From Dryocosmus kuriphilus (taxonomy: Eukaryota; Arthropoda; Insecta; Hymenoptera; Cynipidae): DNA of 64,000 bases. The position numbers were made by a program, and so were the translations under genes. Shown here in pieces: positions 11,618-22,570 of the stretch. The notes below the pieces were generated by a model. That model did no database searches and was not told the DNA's origin. It saw nothing but the letters and a program-made list of their open reading frames with translations. Every line of letters starts with the position of its first letter. Within the stretch, counting starts at the first letter, position 1. The DNA is taken from NCBI GenBank assembly GCA_038277395.1, contig CM076191.1, positions 91,942,822-92,006,821 on the forward strand. The letters are read 5' to 3'.

Positions 11618-11926
11618 CCACCAGTAAAAATTTTAGAACTTGTATTTACCTGATCTATGATGGAAAGATTCAGCGAAGAGTGTATTACGTCAGTACACTT
11701 TATGTATAGAACATTATTTTTTTTTTTTTTTTGATGGTAAATGTCTGAATAGAATTGATATTTGCATTCTTATAAGAAGGAAATTGGAAACTGACCTTTG
11801 CTTCAGACAATTTATAGAGTATTCAGAGGAGTTGAAAAGCAGGAAATCTACTTTATCTAAACTCAATGATAACTCTTTTTAGGATTTTTAAATAAAATCC
11901 GAAAATATACAAATTTTCTAAAAAAT

Positions 11927-11999
11927 CACTGTGGACCGGATTTGAACCGGCAACCTTCTCAATTCCAGTGAGACGCGCTACCAATTGAGCCACCACAGC
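11927..11999 (-). tRNA. tRNA-like gene, GGA anticodon, array copy 20
   Basis: Intact; T6 terminator. Confidence 0.8.
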
Positions 12000-12307
12000 C
12001 CACCAGTGAAAATTTTAGAACTTGTATTTACCTGATCTATGATGGAAAGATTCAGCGAAGAGTGTATTACGTCAGTACACTTTATGTATAGAACATTATT
12101 TTTTTTTTTTTTTGATGGTAAATGTCTGAATAGAATTGATATTTGCATTCTTATAAGAAGGAAATTGGAAACTGACCTTTGCTTCAGACAATTTATAGAG
12201 TATTCAGAGGAGTTGAAAAGCAGGAAATCTACTTTATCTAAACTCAATGATAACTCTTTTTAGGATTTTTAAATAAAATCCGAAAATATACAAATTTTCT
12301 AAAAAAT

Positions 12308-12380
12308 CACTGTGGACCGGATTTGAACCGGCAACCTTCTCAATTCCAGTGAGACGCGCTACCAATTGAGCCACCACAGC
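12308..12380 (-). tRNA. tRNA-like gene, GGA anticodon, array copy 21
   Basis: Intact; T6 terminator. Confidence 0.8.
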
Positions 12381-12688
12381 CCACCAGTGAAAATTTTAGA
12401 ACTTGTATTTACCTGATCTATGATGGAAAGATTCAGCGAAGAGTGTATTACGTCAGTACACTTTATGTATAGAACATTATTTTTTTTTATTTTTGATGGT
12501 AAATGTCTGAATAGAATTGATATTTGCATTCTTATAAGAAGGAAATTGGAAACTGACCTTTGCTTCAGACAATTTATAGAGTATTCAGAGGAGTTGAAAA
12601 GCAGGAAATCTACTTTATCTAAACTCAATGATAACTCTTTTTAGGATTTTTAAATAAAATCCGAAAATATACAAATTTTCTAAAAAAT

Positions 12689-12761
12689 CACTGTGGACCG
12701 GATTTGAACCGGCAACCTTCTCAATTCCAGTGAGACGCGCTACCAATTGAGCCACCACAGC
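12689..12761 (-). tRNA. tRNA-like gene, GGA anticodon, array copy 22
   Basis: Intact; T6 terminator. Confidence 0.8.
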
Positions 12762-13071
12762 CCACCAGTGAAAATTTTAGAACTTGTATTTACCTGATCT
12801 ATGATGGAAAGATTCAGCAAAGAGTGTATTACGTCAGTACACTTTATGTATAGAACATTATTTTTTTTTTTATTTTTGATGGTAAATGTCTGAATAGAAT
12901 TGATATTTGCATTCTTATAAGAAGGAAATTGGAAACTGACCTTTGCTTCAGACAATTTATAGAGTATTCAGAGGAGTTGAAAAGCAGGAAATCTACTTTA
13001 TCTAAACTCAATGATAACTCTTTTTAGGATTTTTAAATAAAATCCGAAAATATACAAATTTTCTAAAAAAT

Positions 13072-13144
13072 CACTGTGGACCGGATTTGAACCGGCAACC
13101 TTCTCAATTCCAGTGAGACGCGCTACCAATTGAGCCACCACAGC
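13072..13144 (-). tRNA. tRNA-like gene, GGA anticodon, array copy 23
   Basis: Intact; T6 terminator. Confidence 0.8.
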
Positions 13145-13455
13145 CCACCAGTGAAAATTTTAGAACTTGTATTTACCTGATCTATGATGGAAAGATTCAG
13201 CGAAGAGTGTATTACGTCAGTACACTTTATGTATAGAACATTATTTTTTTTTTTTATTTTTGATGGTAAATGTCTGAATAGAATTGATATTTGCATTCTT
13301 ATAAGAAGGAAATTGGAAACTGACCTTTGCTTCAGACAATTTATAGAGTATTCAGAGGAGTTGAAAAGCAGGAAATCTACTTTATCTAAACTCAATGATA
13401 ACTCTTTTTAGGATTTTTAAATAAAATCCGAAAATATACAAATTTTCTAAAAAAT

Positions 13456-13528
13456 CACTGTGGACCGGATTTGAACCGGCAACCTTCTCAATTCCAGTGA
13501 GACGCGCTACCAATTGAGCCACCACAGC
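13456..13528 (-). tRNA. tRNA-like gene, GGA anticodon, array copy 24
   Basis: Intact; T6 terminator. Its leader (about 13586) lacks two bases in the GCGAAGAGTG segment. Confidence 0.8.
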
Positions 13529-13836
13529 CCACCAGTGAAAATTTTAGAACTTGTATTTACCTGATCTATGATGGAAAGATTCAGCGAAAGTGTATTACGT
13601 CAGTACACTTTATGTATAGAACATTATTTTTTTTTTATTTTTGATGGTAAATGTCTGAATAGAATTGATATTTGCATTCTTATAAGAAGGAAATTGGAAA
13701 CTGACCTTTGCTTCAGACAATTTATAGAGTATTCAGAGGAGTTGAAAAGCAGGAAATCTACTTTATCTAAACTCAATGATAACTCTTTTTAGGATTTTTA
13801 AATAAAATCCGAAAATATACAAATTTTCTAAAAAAT

Positions 13837-13909
13837 CACTGTGGACCGGATTTGAACCGGCAACCTTCTCAATTCCAGTGAGACGCGCTACCAATTGAGC
13901 CACCACAGC
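13837..13909 (-). tRNA. tRNA-like gene, GGA anticodon, array copy 25
   Basis: Intact; T6 terminator. Confidence 0.8.
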
Positions 13910-14220
13910 CCACCAGTGAAAATTTTAGAACTTGTATTTACCTGATCTATGATGGAAAGATTCAGCGAAGAGTGTATTACGTCAGTACACTTTATGTATA
14001 GAACATTATTTTTTTTTTTTTTTTTTGATGGTAAATGTCTGAATAGAATTGATATTTGCATTCTTATAAGAAGGAAATTGGAAACTGACCTTTGCTTCAG
14101 ACAATTTATAGAGTATTCAGAGGAGTTGAAAAGCAGGAAATCTACTTTATCTAAACTCAATGATAACTCTTTTTAGGATTTTTAAATAAAATCCGAAAAT
14201 ATACAAATTTTCTAAAAAAT

Positions 14221-14293
14221 CACTGTGGACCGGATTTGAACCGGCAACCTTCTCAATTCCAGTGAGACGCGCTACCAATTGAGCCACCACAGC
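14221..14293 (-). tRNA. tRNA-like gene, GGA anticodon, array copy 26
   Basis: Intact; T6 terminator. Confidence 0.8.
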
Positions 14294-14601
14294 CCACCAG
14301 TGAAAATTTTAGAACTTGTATTTACCTGATCTATGATGGAAAGATTCAGCGAAGAGTGTATTACGTCAGTACACTTTATGTATAGAACATTATTTTTTTT
14401 TATTTTTGATGGTAAATGTCTGAATAGAATTGATATTTGCATTCTTATAAGAAGGAAATTGGAAACTGACCTTTGCTTCAGACAATTTATAGAGTATTCA
14501 GAGGAGTTGAAAAGCAGGAAATCTACTTTATCTAAACTCAATGATAAATCTTTTTAGGATTTTTAAATAAAATCCGAAAATATACAAATTTTCTAAAAAA
14601 T

Positions 14602-14674
14602 CACTGTGGACCGGATTTGAACCGGCAACCTTCTCAATTCCAGTGAGACGCGCTACCAATTGAGCCACCACAGC
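14602..14674 (-). tRNA. tRNA-like gene, GGA anticodon, array copy 27
   Basis: Intact; T6 terminator; GATAAATCTT marker in its downstream spacer (about 14545). Confidence 0.8.
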
Positions 14675-14985
14675 CCACCAGTGAAAATTTTAGAACTTGT
14701 ATTTACCTGATCTATGATGGAAAGATTCAGCGAAGAGTGTATTACGTCAGTACACTTTATGTATAGAACATTATTTTTTTTTTTTTTTTTTGATGGTAAA
14801 TGTCTGAATAGAATTGATATTTGCATTCTTATAAGAAGGAAATTGGAAACTGACCTTTGCTTCAGACAATTTATAGAGTATTCAGAGGAGTTGAAAAGCA
14901 GGAAATCTACTTTATCTAAACTCAATGATAACTCTTTTTAGGATTTTTAAATAAAATCCGAAAATATACAAATTTTCTAAAAAAT

Positions 14986-15058
14986 CACTGTGGACCGGAT
15001 TTGAACCGGCAACCTTCTCAATTCCAGTGAGACGCGCTACCAATTGAGCCACCACAGC
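14986..15058 (-). tRNA. tRNA-like gene, GGA anticodon, array copy 28
   Basis: Intact; T6 terminator. Confidence 0.8.
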
Positions 15059-15366
15059 CCACCAGTGAAAATTTTAGAACTTGTATTTACCTGATCTATG
15101 ATGGAAAGATTCAGCGAAGAGTGTATTACGTCAGTACACTTTATGTATAGAACATTATTTTTTTTTATTTTTGATGGTAAATGTCTGAATAGAATTGATA
15201 TTTGCATTCTTATAAGAAGGAAATTGGAAACTGACCTTTGCTTCAGACAATTTATAGAGTATTCAGAGGAGTTGAAAAGCAGGAAATCTACTTTATCTAA
15301 ACTCAATGATAACTCTTTTTGGGATTTTTAAATAAAATCCGAAAATATACAAATTTTCTAAAAAAT

Positions 15367-15439
15367 CACTGTGGACCGGATTTGAACCGGCAACCTTCTC
15401 AATTCCAGTGAGACGCGCTACCAATTGAGCCACCACAGC
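15367..15439 (-). tRNA. tRNA-like gene, GGA anticodon, array copy 29
   Basis: Intact; T6 terminator; TTTTTGGGATT marker in its downstream spacer (about 15317). Confidence 0.8.
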
Positions 15440-15754
15440 CCACCAGTGAAAATTTTAGAACTTGTATTTACCTGATCTATGATGGAAAGATTCAGCGAAG
15501 AGTGTATTACGTCAGTACACTTTATGTATAGAACATTATTTTTTTTTTATTTTTGATGGTAAATGTCTGAATAGAATTGATATTTGCATTTGCATTCTTA
15601 TAAGAAGGAAATTGGAAACTGACCTTTGCTTCAGACAATTTATAGAGTATTCAGAGGAGTTGAAAAGCAGGAAATCTACTTTATCTAAACTCAATGATAA
15701 CTCTTTTTAGGATTTTTAAATAAAATCCGAAAATATACAAATTTTCTAAAAAAT

Positions 15755-15827
15755 CACTGTGGACCGGATTTGAACCGGCAACCTTCTCAATTCCAGTGAG
15801 ACGCGCTACCAATTGAGCCACCACAGC
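15755..15827 (-). tRNA. tRNA-like gene, GGA anticodon, array copy 30
   Basis: Intact; T6 terminator. The spacer at 15588-15598 has a local duplication (TTTGCATTTGCATT). Confidence 0.8.
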
Positions 15828-16134
15828 CCACCAGTGAAAATTTTAGAACTTGTATTTACCTGATCTATGATGGAAAGATTCAGCGAAGAGTGTATTACGT
15901 CAGTACACTTTATGTATAGAACATTATTTTTTTTTTTTTTTGATGGTAAATGTCTGAATAGAATTGATATTTGCATTCTTATAAGAAGGAAATTGGAAAC
16001 TGACCTTTGCTTCAGACAATTTATAGAGTATTCAGAGGAGTTGAAAAGCAGGAAATCTACTTTATCTAAACTCAATGATAACTCTTTTTAGGATTTTAAA
16101 TAAAATCCGAAAATATACAAATTTTCTAAAAAAT

Positions 16135-16207
16135 CACTGTGGACCGGATTTGAACCGGCAACCTTCTCAATTCCAGTGAGACGCGCTACCAATTGAGCCA
16201 CCACAGC
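16135..16207 (-). tRNA. tRNA-like gene, GGA anticodon, array copy 31
   Basis: Intact; T6 terminator. Confidence 0.8.
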
Positions 16208-16515
16208 CCACCAGTGAAAATTTTAGAACTTGTATTTACCTGATCTATGATGGAAAGATTCAGCGAAGAGTGTATTACGTCAGTACACTTTATGTATAGA
16301 ACATTATTTTTTTTTATTTTTGATGGTAAATGTCTGAACAGAATTGATATTTGCATTCTTATAAGAAGGAAATTGGAAACTGACCTTTGCTTCAGACAAT
16401 TTATAGAGTATTCAGAGGAGTTGAAAAGCAGGAAATCTACTTTATCTAAACTCAATGATAAATCTTTTTAGGATTTTTAAATAAAATCCGAAAATATACA
16501 AATTTTCTAAAAAAT

Positions 16516-16588
16516 CACTGTGGACCGGATTTGAACCGGCAACCTTCTCAATTCCAGTGAGACGCGCTACCAATTGAGCCACCACAGC
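16516..16588 (-). tRNA. tRNA-like gene, GGA anticodon, array copy 32
   Basis: Intact; T6 terminator; GATAAATCTT marker in its downstream spacer (about 16457). Confidence 0.8.
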
Positions 16589-16899
16589 CCACCAGTGAAA
16601 ATTTTAGAACTTGTATTTACCTGATCTATGATGGAAAGATTCAGCGAAGAGTGTATTACGTCAGTACACTTTATGTATAGAACATTATTTTTTTTTTTTA
16701 TTTTTGATGGTAAATGTCTGAATAGAATTGATATTTGCATTCTTATAAGAAGGAAATTGGAAACTGACCTTTGCTTCAGACAATTTATAGAGTATTCAGA
16801 GGAGTTGAAAAGCAGGAAATCTACTTTATCTAAACTCAATGATAACTCTTTTTAGGATTTTTAAATAAAATCCGAAAATATACAAATTTTCTAAAAAAT

Positions 16900-16973
16900 C
16901 ACTGTGGACCGGATTTGAACCGGCAACCTTCTCAATTCCAGTGAGACGGCGCTACCAATTGAGCCACCACAGC
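16900..16973 (-). tRNA. tRNA-like gene, array copy 33, 1-base insertion
   Basis: 74 nt: an extra C lies between the D stem and the anticodon stem (plus-strand GAGACGGCGC instead of GAGACGCGC). The fold is disturbed at positions 25-27, so this copy is probably less fit as a tRNA. Confidence 0.7.
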
Positions 16974-17281
16974 CCACCAGTGAAAATTTTAGAACTTGTA
17001 TTTACCTGATCTATGATGGAAAGATTCAGCGAAGAGTGTATTACGTCAGTACACTTTATGTATAGAACATTATTTTTTTTTTATTTTTGATGGTAAATGT
17101 CTGAATAGAATTGATATTTGCATTCTTATAAGAAGGAAATTGGAAACTGACCTTTGCTTCAGACAATTTATAGAGTATTCAGAGGAGTTGAAAAGCAGGA
17201 AATCTACTTTATCTAAACTCAATGATAACTCTTTTTGGGATTTTAAATAAAATCCGAAAATATACAAATTTTCTAAAAAAT

Positions 17282-17354
17282 CACTGTGGACCGGATTTGA
17301 ACCGGCAACCTTCTCAATTCCAGTGAGACGCGCTACCAATTGAGCCACCACAGC
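17282..17354 (-). tRNA. tRNA-like gene, GGA anticodon, array copy 34
   Basis: Intact; T6 terminator; TTTTTGGGATT marker downstream (about 17233). Confidence 0.8.
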
Positions 17355-17662
17355 CCACCAGTGAAAATTTTAGAACTTGTATTTACCTGATCTATGATGG
17401 AAAGATTCAGCGAAGAGTGTATTACGTCAGTACACTTTATGTATAGAACATTATTTTTTTTTATTTTTGATGGTAAATGTCTGAATAGAATTGATATTTG
17501 CATTCTTATAAGAAGGAAATTGGAAACTGACCTTTGCTTCAGACAATTTATAGAGTATTCAGAGGAGTTGAAAAGCAGGAAATCTACTTTATCTAAACTC
17601 AATGATAACTCTTTTTAGGATTTTTAAATAAAATCCGAAAATATACAAATTTTCTAAAAAAT

Positions 17663-17735
17663 CACTGTGGACCGGATTTGAACCGGCAACCTTCTCAATT
17701 CCAGTGAGACGCGCTACCAATTGAGCCACCACAGC
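17663..17735 (-). tRNA. tRNA-like gene, GGA anticodon, array copy 35
   Basis: Intact; T6 terminator. Confidence 0.8.
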
Positions 17736-18044
17736 CCACCAGTGAAAATTTTAGAACTTGTATTTACCTGATCTATGATGGAAAGATTCAGCGAAGAGTG
17801 TATTACGTCAGTACACTTTATGTATAGAACATTATTTTTTTTTTATTTTTGATGGTAAATGTCTGAATAGAATTGATATTTGCATTCTTATAAGAAGGAA
17901 ATTGGAAACTGACCTTTGCTTCAGACAATTTATAGAGTATTCAGAGGAGTTGAAAAGCAGGAAATCTACTTTATCTAAACTCAATGATAACTCTTTTTAG
18001 GATTTTTAAATAAAATCCGAAAATATACAAATTTTCTAAAAAAT

Positions 18045-18117
18045 CACTGTGGACCGGATTTGAACCGGCAACCTTCTCAATTCCAGTGAGACGCGCTACC
18101 AATTGAGCCACCACAGC
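18045..18117 (-). tRNA. tRNA-like gene, GGA anticodon, array copy 36
   Basis: Intact; T6 terminator. Confidence 0.8.
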
Positions 18118-18425
18118 CCACCAGTGAAAATTTTAGAACTTGTATTTACCTGATCTATGATGGAAAGATTCAGCGAAGAGTGTATTACGTCAGTACACTT
18201 TATGTATAGAACATTATTTTTTTTTATTTTTGATGGTAAATGTCTGAATAGAATTGATATTTGCATTCTTATAAGAAGGAAATTGGAAACTGACCTTTGC
18301 TTCAGACAATTTATAGAGTATTCAGAGGAGTTGAAAAGCAGGAAATCTACTTTATCTAAACTCAATGATAACTCTTTTTAGGATTTTTAAATAAAATCCG
18401 AAAATATACAAATTTTCTAAAAAAT

Positions 18426-18498
18426 CACTGTGGACCGGATTTGAACCGGCAACCTTCTCAATTCCAGTGAGACGCGCTACCAATTGAGCCACCACAGC
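18426..18498 (-). tRNA. tRNA-like gene, GGA anticodon, array copy 37
   Basis: Intact; T6 terminator. Confidence 0.8.
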
Positions 18499-18806
18499 CC
18501 ACCAGTGAAAATTTTAGAACTTGTATTTACCTGATCTATGATGGAAAGATTCAGCGAAGAGTGTATTACGTCAGTACACTTTATGTATAGAACATTATTT
18601 TTTTTTATTTTTGATGGTAAATGTCTGAATAGAATTGATATTTGCATTCTTATAAGAAGGAAATTGGAAACTGACCTTTGCTTCAGACAATTTATAGAGT
18701 ATTCAGAGGAGTTGAAAAGCAGGAAATCTACTTTATCTAAACTCAATGATAAATCTTTTTAGGATTTTTAAATAAAATCCGAAAATATACAAATTTTCTA
18801 AAAAAT

Positions 18807-18879
18807 CACTGTGGACCGGATTTGAACCGGCAACCTTCTCAATTCCAGTGAGACGCGCTACCAATTGAGCCACCACAGC
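18807..18879 (-). tRNA. tRNA-like gene, GGA anticodon, array copy 38
   Basis: Intact; T6 terminator; GATAAATCTT marker downstream (about 18747). Confidence 0.8.
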
Positions 18880-19189
18880 CCACCAGTGAAAATTTTAGAA
18901 CTTGTATTTACCTGATCTATGATGGAAAGATTCAGCGAAGAGTGTATTACGTCAGTACACTTTATGTATAGAACATTATTTTTTTTTTTTTTTTTGATGG
19001 TAAATGTCTGAATAGAATTGATATTTGCATTCTTATAAGAAGGAAATTGGAAACTGACCTTTGCTTCAGACAATTTATAGAGTATTCAGAGGAGTTGAAA
19101 AGCAGGAAATCTACTTTATCTAAACTCAATGATAACTCTTTTTAGGATTTTTAAATAAAATCCGAAAATATACAAATTTTCTAAAAAAT

Positions 19190-19262
19190 CACTGTGGACC
19201 GGATTTGAAGCGGCAACCTTCTCAATTCCAGTGAGACGCGCTACCAATTGAGCCACCACAGC
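19190..19262 (-). tRNA. tRNA-like gene, array copy 39, B-box variant
   Basis: One substitution changes the last T-stem base (G53 to C), so the B box reads GCTTCAAATCC and the closing T-stem pair is lost. Likely weaker for Pol III. Confidence 0.7.
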
Positions 19263-19570
19263 CCACCAGTGAAAATTTTAGAACTTGTATTTACCTGATC
19301 TATGATGGAAAGATTCAGCGAAGAGTGTATTACGTCAGTACACTTTATGTATAGAACATTATTTTTTTTTATTTTTGATGGTAAATGTCTGAATAGAATT
19401 GATATTTGCATTCTTATAAGAAGGAAATTGGAAACTGACCTTTGCTTCAGACAATTTATAGAGTATTCAGAGGAGTTGAAAAGCAGGAAATCTACTTTAT
19501 CTAAACTCAATGATAACTCTTTTTGGGATTTTAAAATAAAATCCGAAAATATACAAATTTTCTAAAAAAT

Positions 19571-19643
19571 CACTGTGGACCGGATTTGAACCGGCAACCT
19601 TCTCAATTCCAGTGAGAGGCGCTACCAATTGAGCCACCACAGC
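19571..19643 (-). tRNA. tRNA-like gene, array copy 40, position-26 variant
   Basis: A single substitution turns G26 into C between D and anticodon stems; the rest is intact. TTTTTGGGATT marker downstream (about 19521). Confidence 0.75.
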
Positions 19644-19951
19644 CCACCAGTGAAAATTTTAGAACTTGTATTTACCTGATCTATGATGGAAAGATTCAGC
19701 GAAGAGTGTATTACGTCAGTACACTTTATGTATAGAACATTATTTTTTTTTATTTTTGATGGTAAATGTCTGAATAGAATTGATATTTGCATTCTTATAA
19801 GAAGGAAATTGGAAACTGACCTTTGCTTCAGACAATTTATAGAGTATTCAGAGGAGTTGAAAAGCAGGAAATCTACTTTATCTAAACTCAATGATAACTC
19901 TTTTTAGGATTTTTAAATAAAATCCGAAAATATACAAATTTTCTAAAAAAT

Positions 19952-20024
19952 CACTGTGGACCGGATTTGAACCGGCAACCTTCTCAATTCCAGTGAGACG
20001 CGCTACCAATTGAGCCACCACAGC
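19952..20024 (-). tRNA. tRNA-like gene, GGA anticodon, array copy 41
   Basis: Intact; T6 terminator. Its leader has small insertions (an extra A near 20038 and an extra TG near 20091). Confidence 0.8.
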
Positions 20025-20335
20025 CCACCAGTGAAAAATTTTAGAACTTGTATTTACCTGATCTATGATGGAAAGATTCAGCGAAGAGTGTGTATTACGT
20101 CAGTACACTTTATGTATAGAACATTATTTTTTTTTTTTTTTGATGGTAAATGTCTGAATAGAATTGATATTTGCATTCTTATAAGAAGGAAATTGGAAAC
20201 TGACCTTTGCTTCAGACAATTTATAGAGTATTCAGAGGAGTTGAAAAGCAGGAAATCTACTTTATCTAAACTCAATGATAACTCTTTTTAGGATTTTTAA
20301 ATAAAATCCGAAAATATACAAATTTTCTAAAAAAT

Positions 20336-20408
20336 CACTGTGGACCGGATTTGAACCGGCAACCTTCTCAATTCCAGTGAGACGCGCTACCAATTGAGCC
20401 ACCACAGC
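20336..20408 (-). tRNA. tRNA-like gene, GGA anticodon, array copy 42
   Basis: Intact; T6 terminator. Confidence 0.8.
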
Positions 20409-20716
20409 CCACCAGTGAAAATTTTAGAACTTGTATTTACCTGATCTATGATGGAAAGATTCAGCGAAGAGTGTATTACGTCAGTACACTTTATGTATAG
20501 AACATTATTTTTTTTTATTTTTTATGGTAAATGTCTGAATAGAATTGATATTTGCATTCTTATAAGAAGGAAATTGGAAACTGACCTTTGGTTCAGACAA
20601 TTTATAGAGTATTCAGAGGAGTTGAAACGCAGGAAATCTACTTTATCTAAACTCAATGATAACTCTTTTTGGGATTTTTAAATAAAATCCGAAAATATAC
20701 AATTTTTCTAAAAAAT

Positions 20717-20789
20717 CACTGTGGACCGGATTTGAACCGGCAACCTTCTCAATTCCAGTGAGACGCGCTACCAATTGAGCCACCACAGC
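20717..20789 (-). tRNA. tRNA-like gene, GGA anticodon, array copy 43
   Basis: Intact; T6 terminator. The spacer on its left has more substitutions than average (about 20520-20700). Confidence 0.8.
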
Positions 20790-21097
20790 CCACCAGTGAA
20801 AATTTTAGAACTTGTATTTACCTGATCTATGATGGAAAGATTCAGCGAAGAGTGTATTACGTCAGTACACTTTATGTATAGAACATTATTTTTTTTTATT
20901 TTTGATGGTAAATGTCTGAATAGAATTGATATTTGCATTCTTATAAGAAGGAAATTGGAAACTGACCTTTGCTTCAGACAATTTATAGAGTATTCAGAGG
21001 AGTTGAAAAGCAGGAAATCTACTTTATCTAAACTCAATGATAACTCTTTTTAGGATTTTTAAATAAAATCCGAAAATATACAAATTTTCTAAAAAAT

Positions 21098-21170
21098 CAC
21101 TGTGGACCGGATTTGAACCGGCAACCTTCTCAATTCCAGTGAGACGCGCTACCAATTGAGCCACCACAGC
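21098..21170 (-). tRNA. tRNA-like gene, GGA anticodon, array copy 44
   Basis: Last full minus-strand copy before the inversion; intact, T6 terminator. Confidence 0.8.
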
Positions 21171-21481
21171 CCACCAGTGAAAATTTTAGAACTTGTATTT
21201 ACCTGATCTTTGATGGAAAGATTCAGCGAAGAGTGTATTACGTCAGTACACTTTATGTATAGAACATTATTTTTTTTTTTTATTTTTGATGATAAATGTC
21301 TGAATAGAATTGATATTTGCATTCTTATAAGAAGGAAATTGGAAACTGACCTTTGCTTCAGACAATTTATAGAGTATTCAGAGGAGTTGAAAAGCAGGAA
21401 ATCTACTTTATCTAAACTCAATGATAACTCTTTTTAGGATTTTTAAATAAAATCCGAAAATATACAAATTTTCTAAAAAAT

Positions 21482-21524
21482 CACTGTGGACCGGATTTGA
21501 ACCGGCAACCTTCTCAATTCCAGT
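21482..21524 (-). pseudogene. Half tRNA-like gene (3' half) at the array inversion
   Basis: Contains the T arm and the 3' side of the anticodon arm, then stops at the inversion point inside the anticodon loop region. It lacks the A box. Confidence 0.85.
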
Positions 21525-21577
21525 AGCGCGTCTCACTGGAATTGAGAAGGTTGCCGGTTCAAATCCGGTCCACAGTG
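21525..21577 (+). pseudogene. Truncated tRNA-like gene on the plus side of the inversion
   Basis: Starts at AGCGCGTCTC in the D arm and runs to the discriminator G at 21577, followed by a T6 run. It lacks the acceptor 5' strand and A box. Confidence 0.85.
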
Positions 21578-21886
21578 ATTTTTTAGAAAATTTGTATATT
21601 TTCGGATTTTATTTTAAAAATCCTAAAAAGAGTTATCATTGAGTTTAGATAAAGTAGATTTCCTGCTTTTCAACTCCTCTGAATACTCTATAAATTGTCT
21701 GAAGCAAAGGTCAGTTTCCAATTTCCTTCTTATAAGAATGCAAATATCAATTCTATTCAGACATTTACCATCAAAAATAAAAAAAAATAATGTTCTGTAC
21801 ATAAAGTGTACTGACGTAATACACTCTTCGCTGAATCTTTCCATCATAGATCAGGTAAATACAAGTTCTAAAATTTTCACTGGGTA

Positions 21887-21959
21887 GCTGTGGTGGCTCA
21901 ATTGGTAGCGCGTCTCACTGGAATTGAGAAGGTTGCCGGTTCAAATCCGGTCCACAGTG
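21887..21959 (+). tRNA. tRNA-like gene, GGA anticodon, array copy 45 (inverted)
   Basis: Intact 73 nt on the plus strand; the base triplet before it is GTA instead of the usual GGG. T6 terminator. Confidence 0.8.
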
Positions 21960-22267
21960 ATTTTTTAGAAAAATTGTATATTTTCGGATTTTATTTAAAA
22001 ATCCTAAAAAGAGTTATCATTGAGTTTAGATAAAGTAGATTTCCTGCTTTTCAACTCCTCTGAATACTCTATAAATTGTCTGAAGCAAAGGTCAGTTTCC
22101 AATTTCCTTCTTATAAGAATGCAAATATCAATTCTATTCAGACATTTACCATCAAAAATAAAAAAAAATAGTGTTGTATATATAAAGTGTACTGACGTAA
22201 TACACTCTTCGCTGAATCTTTCCATCATAGATCAGGTAAATACAAGTTCTAAAATTTTCACTGGTGG

Positions 22268-22340
22268 GCTGTGGTGGCTCAATTGGTAGCGCGTCTCACT
22301 GGAATTGAGAAGGTTGCCGGTTCAAATCCGGTCCACAGTG
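22268..22340 (+). tRNA. tRNA-like gene, GGA anticodon, array copy 46 (inverted)
   Basis: Intact 73 nt on the plus strand; T6 terminator. Its unit runs to 22560, the array's right border. Confidence 0.8.
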
Positions 22341-22559
22341 ATTTTTTAGAAAATTTGTATATTTTCGGATTTTATTTAAAAATCCTAAAAAGAGTTATCA
22401 TTGAGTTTAGATAAAGTAGATTTCCTGCTTTTCAACTCCTCTGAATACTCTATAAATTGTCTGAAGCAAAGGTCAGTTTCCAATTTCCTTCTTATAAGAA
22501 TGCAAATATCAATTCTATTCAGACATTTACCATCAAAAAAAAAAAAAAAAATAATGTTC

Positions 22560-22570
22560 TAGTCATCATT
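22560..22570. repeat. Right copy of the 11-bp direct repeat flanking the array
   Basis: TAGTCATCATT, identical to 4487-4497. Confidence 0.6.

Larger units (their letters stand above)
20499..22560. repeat. Large palindrome formed by array inversion
   Basis: Plus-oriented units from 21535 mirror the minus-oriented units left of 21524, with a 10-bp centre (21525-21534, AGCGCGTCTC) lying inside the tRNA-like gene. The right arm is about 1.03 kb, two and a half units. A transcript crossing it would fold into a long hairpin. Confidence 0.85.
4496..22561 (-). repeat. Tandem array of ~382-bp units, each with one tRNA-like gene
   Basis: About 47 head-to-tail units, period 380-387 bp, nearly identical over their whole length, spacer included. 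Each minus-strand unit contains, in transcription order, a GTACTGACGTAATAC block holding a CRE-like TGACGTAA, about 95 bp of leader, the 73-nt tRNA-like gene, a T6-T8 run, and an A-rich tract of variable length that causes most of the size differences. Short frames of 71-90 codons recur in every unit on both strands; they run through the tRNA gene and are not accepted as genes. The last units, right of 21535, are inverted. Uniform conservation of gene and spacer points to recent amplification and homogenisation rather than selection on the tRNA alone. Confidence 0.95.

Noticed and set aside
4713..22289. Dozens of near-identical 65-93-codon frames on both strands in the array
   Set aside because: They recur once per unit, overlap the tRNA-like gene, lie on both strands of the same DNA and change with T-tract length. 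They are by-products of the repeat.
4662..22340. Calling the copies ordinary tRNA-Ser(GGA) genes
   Set aside because: The variable loop is 5 nt; eukaryotic serine tRNAs need a long variable arm. The body is closer to tRNA-Trp.
4496..22561. CRISPR-like reading of the array
   Set aside because: The whole 382-bp unit repeats with no unique spacers, and the context is eukaryotic.
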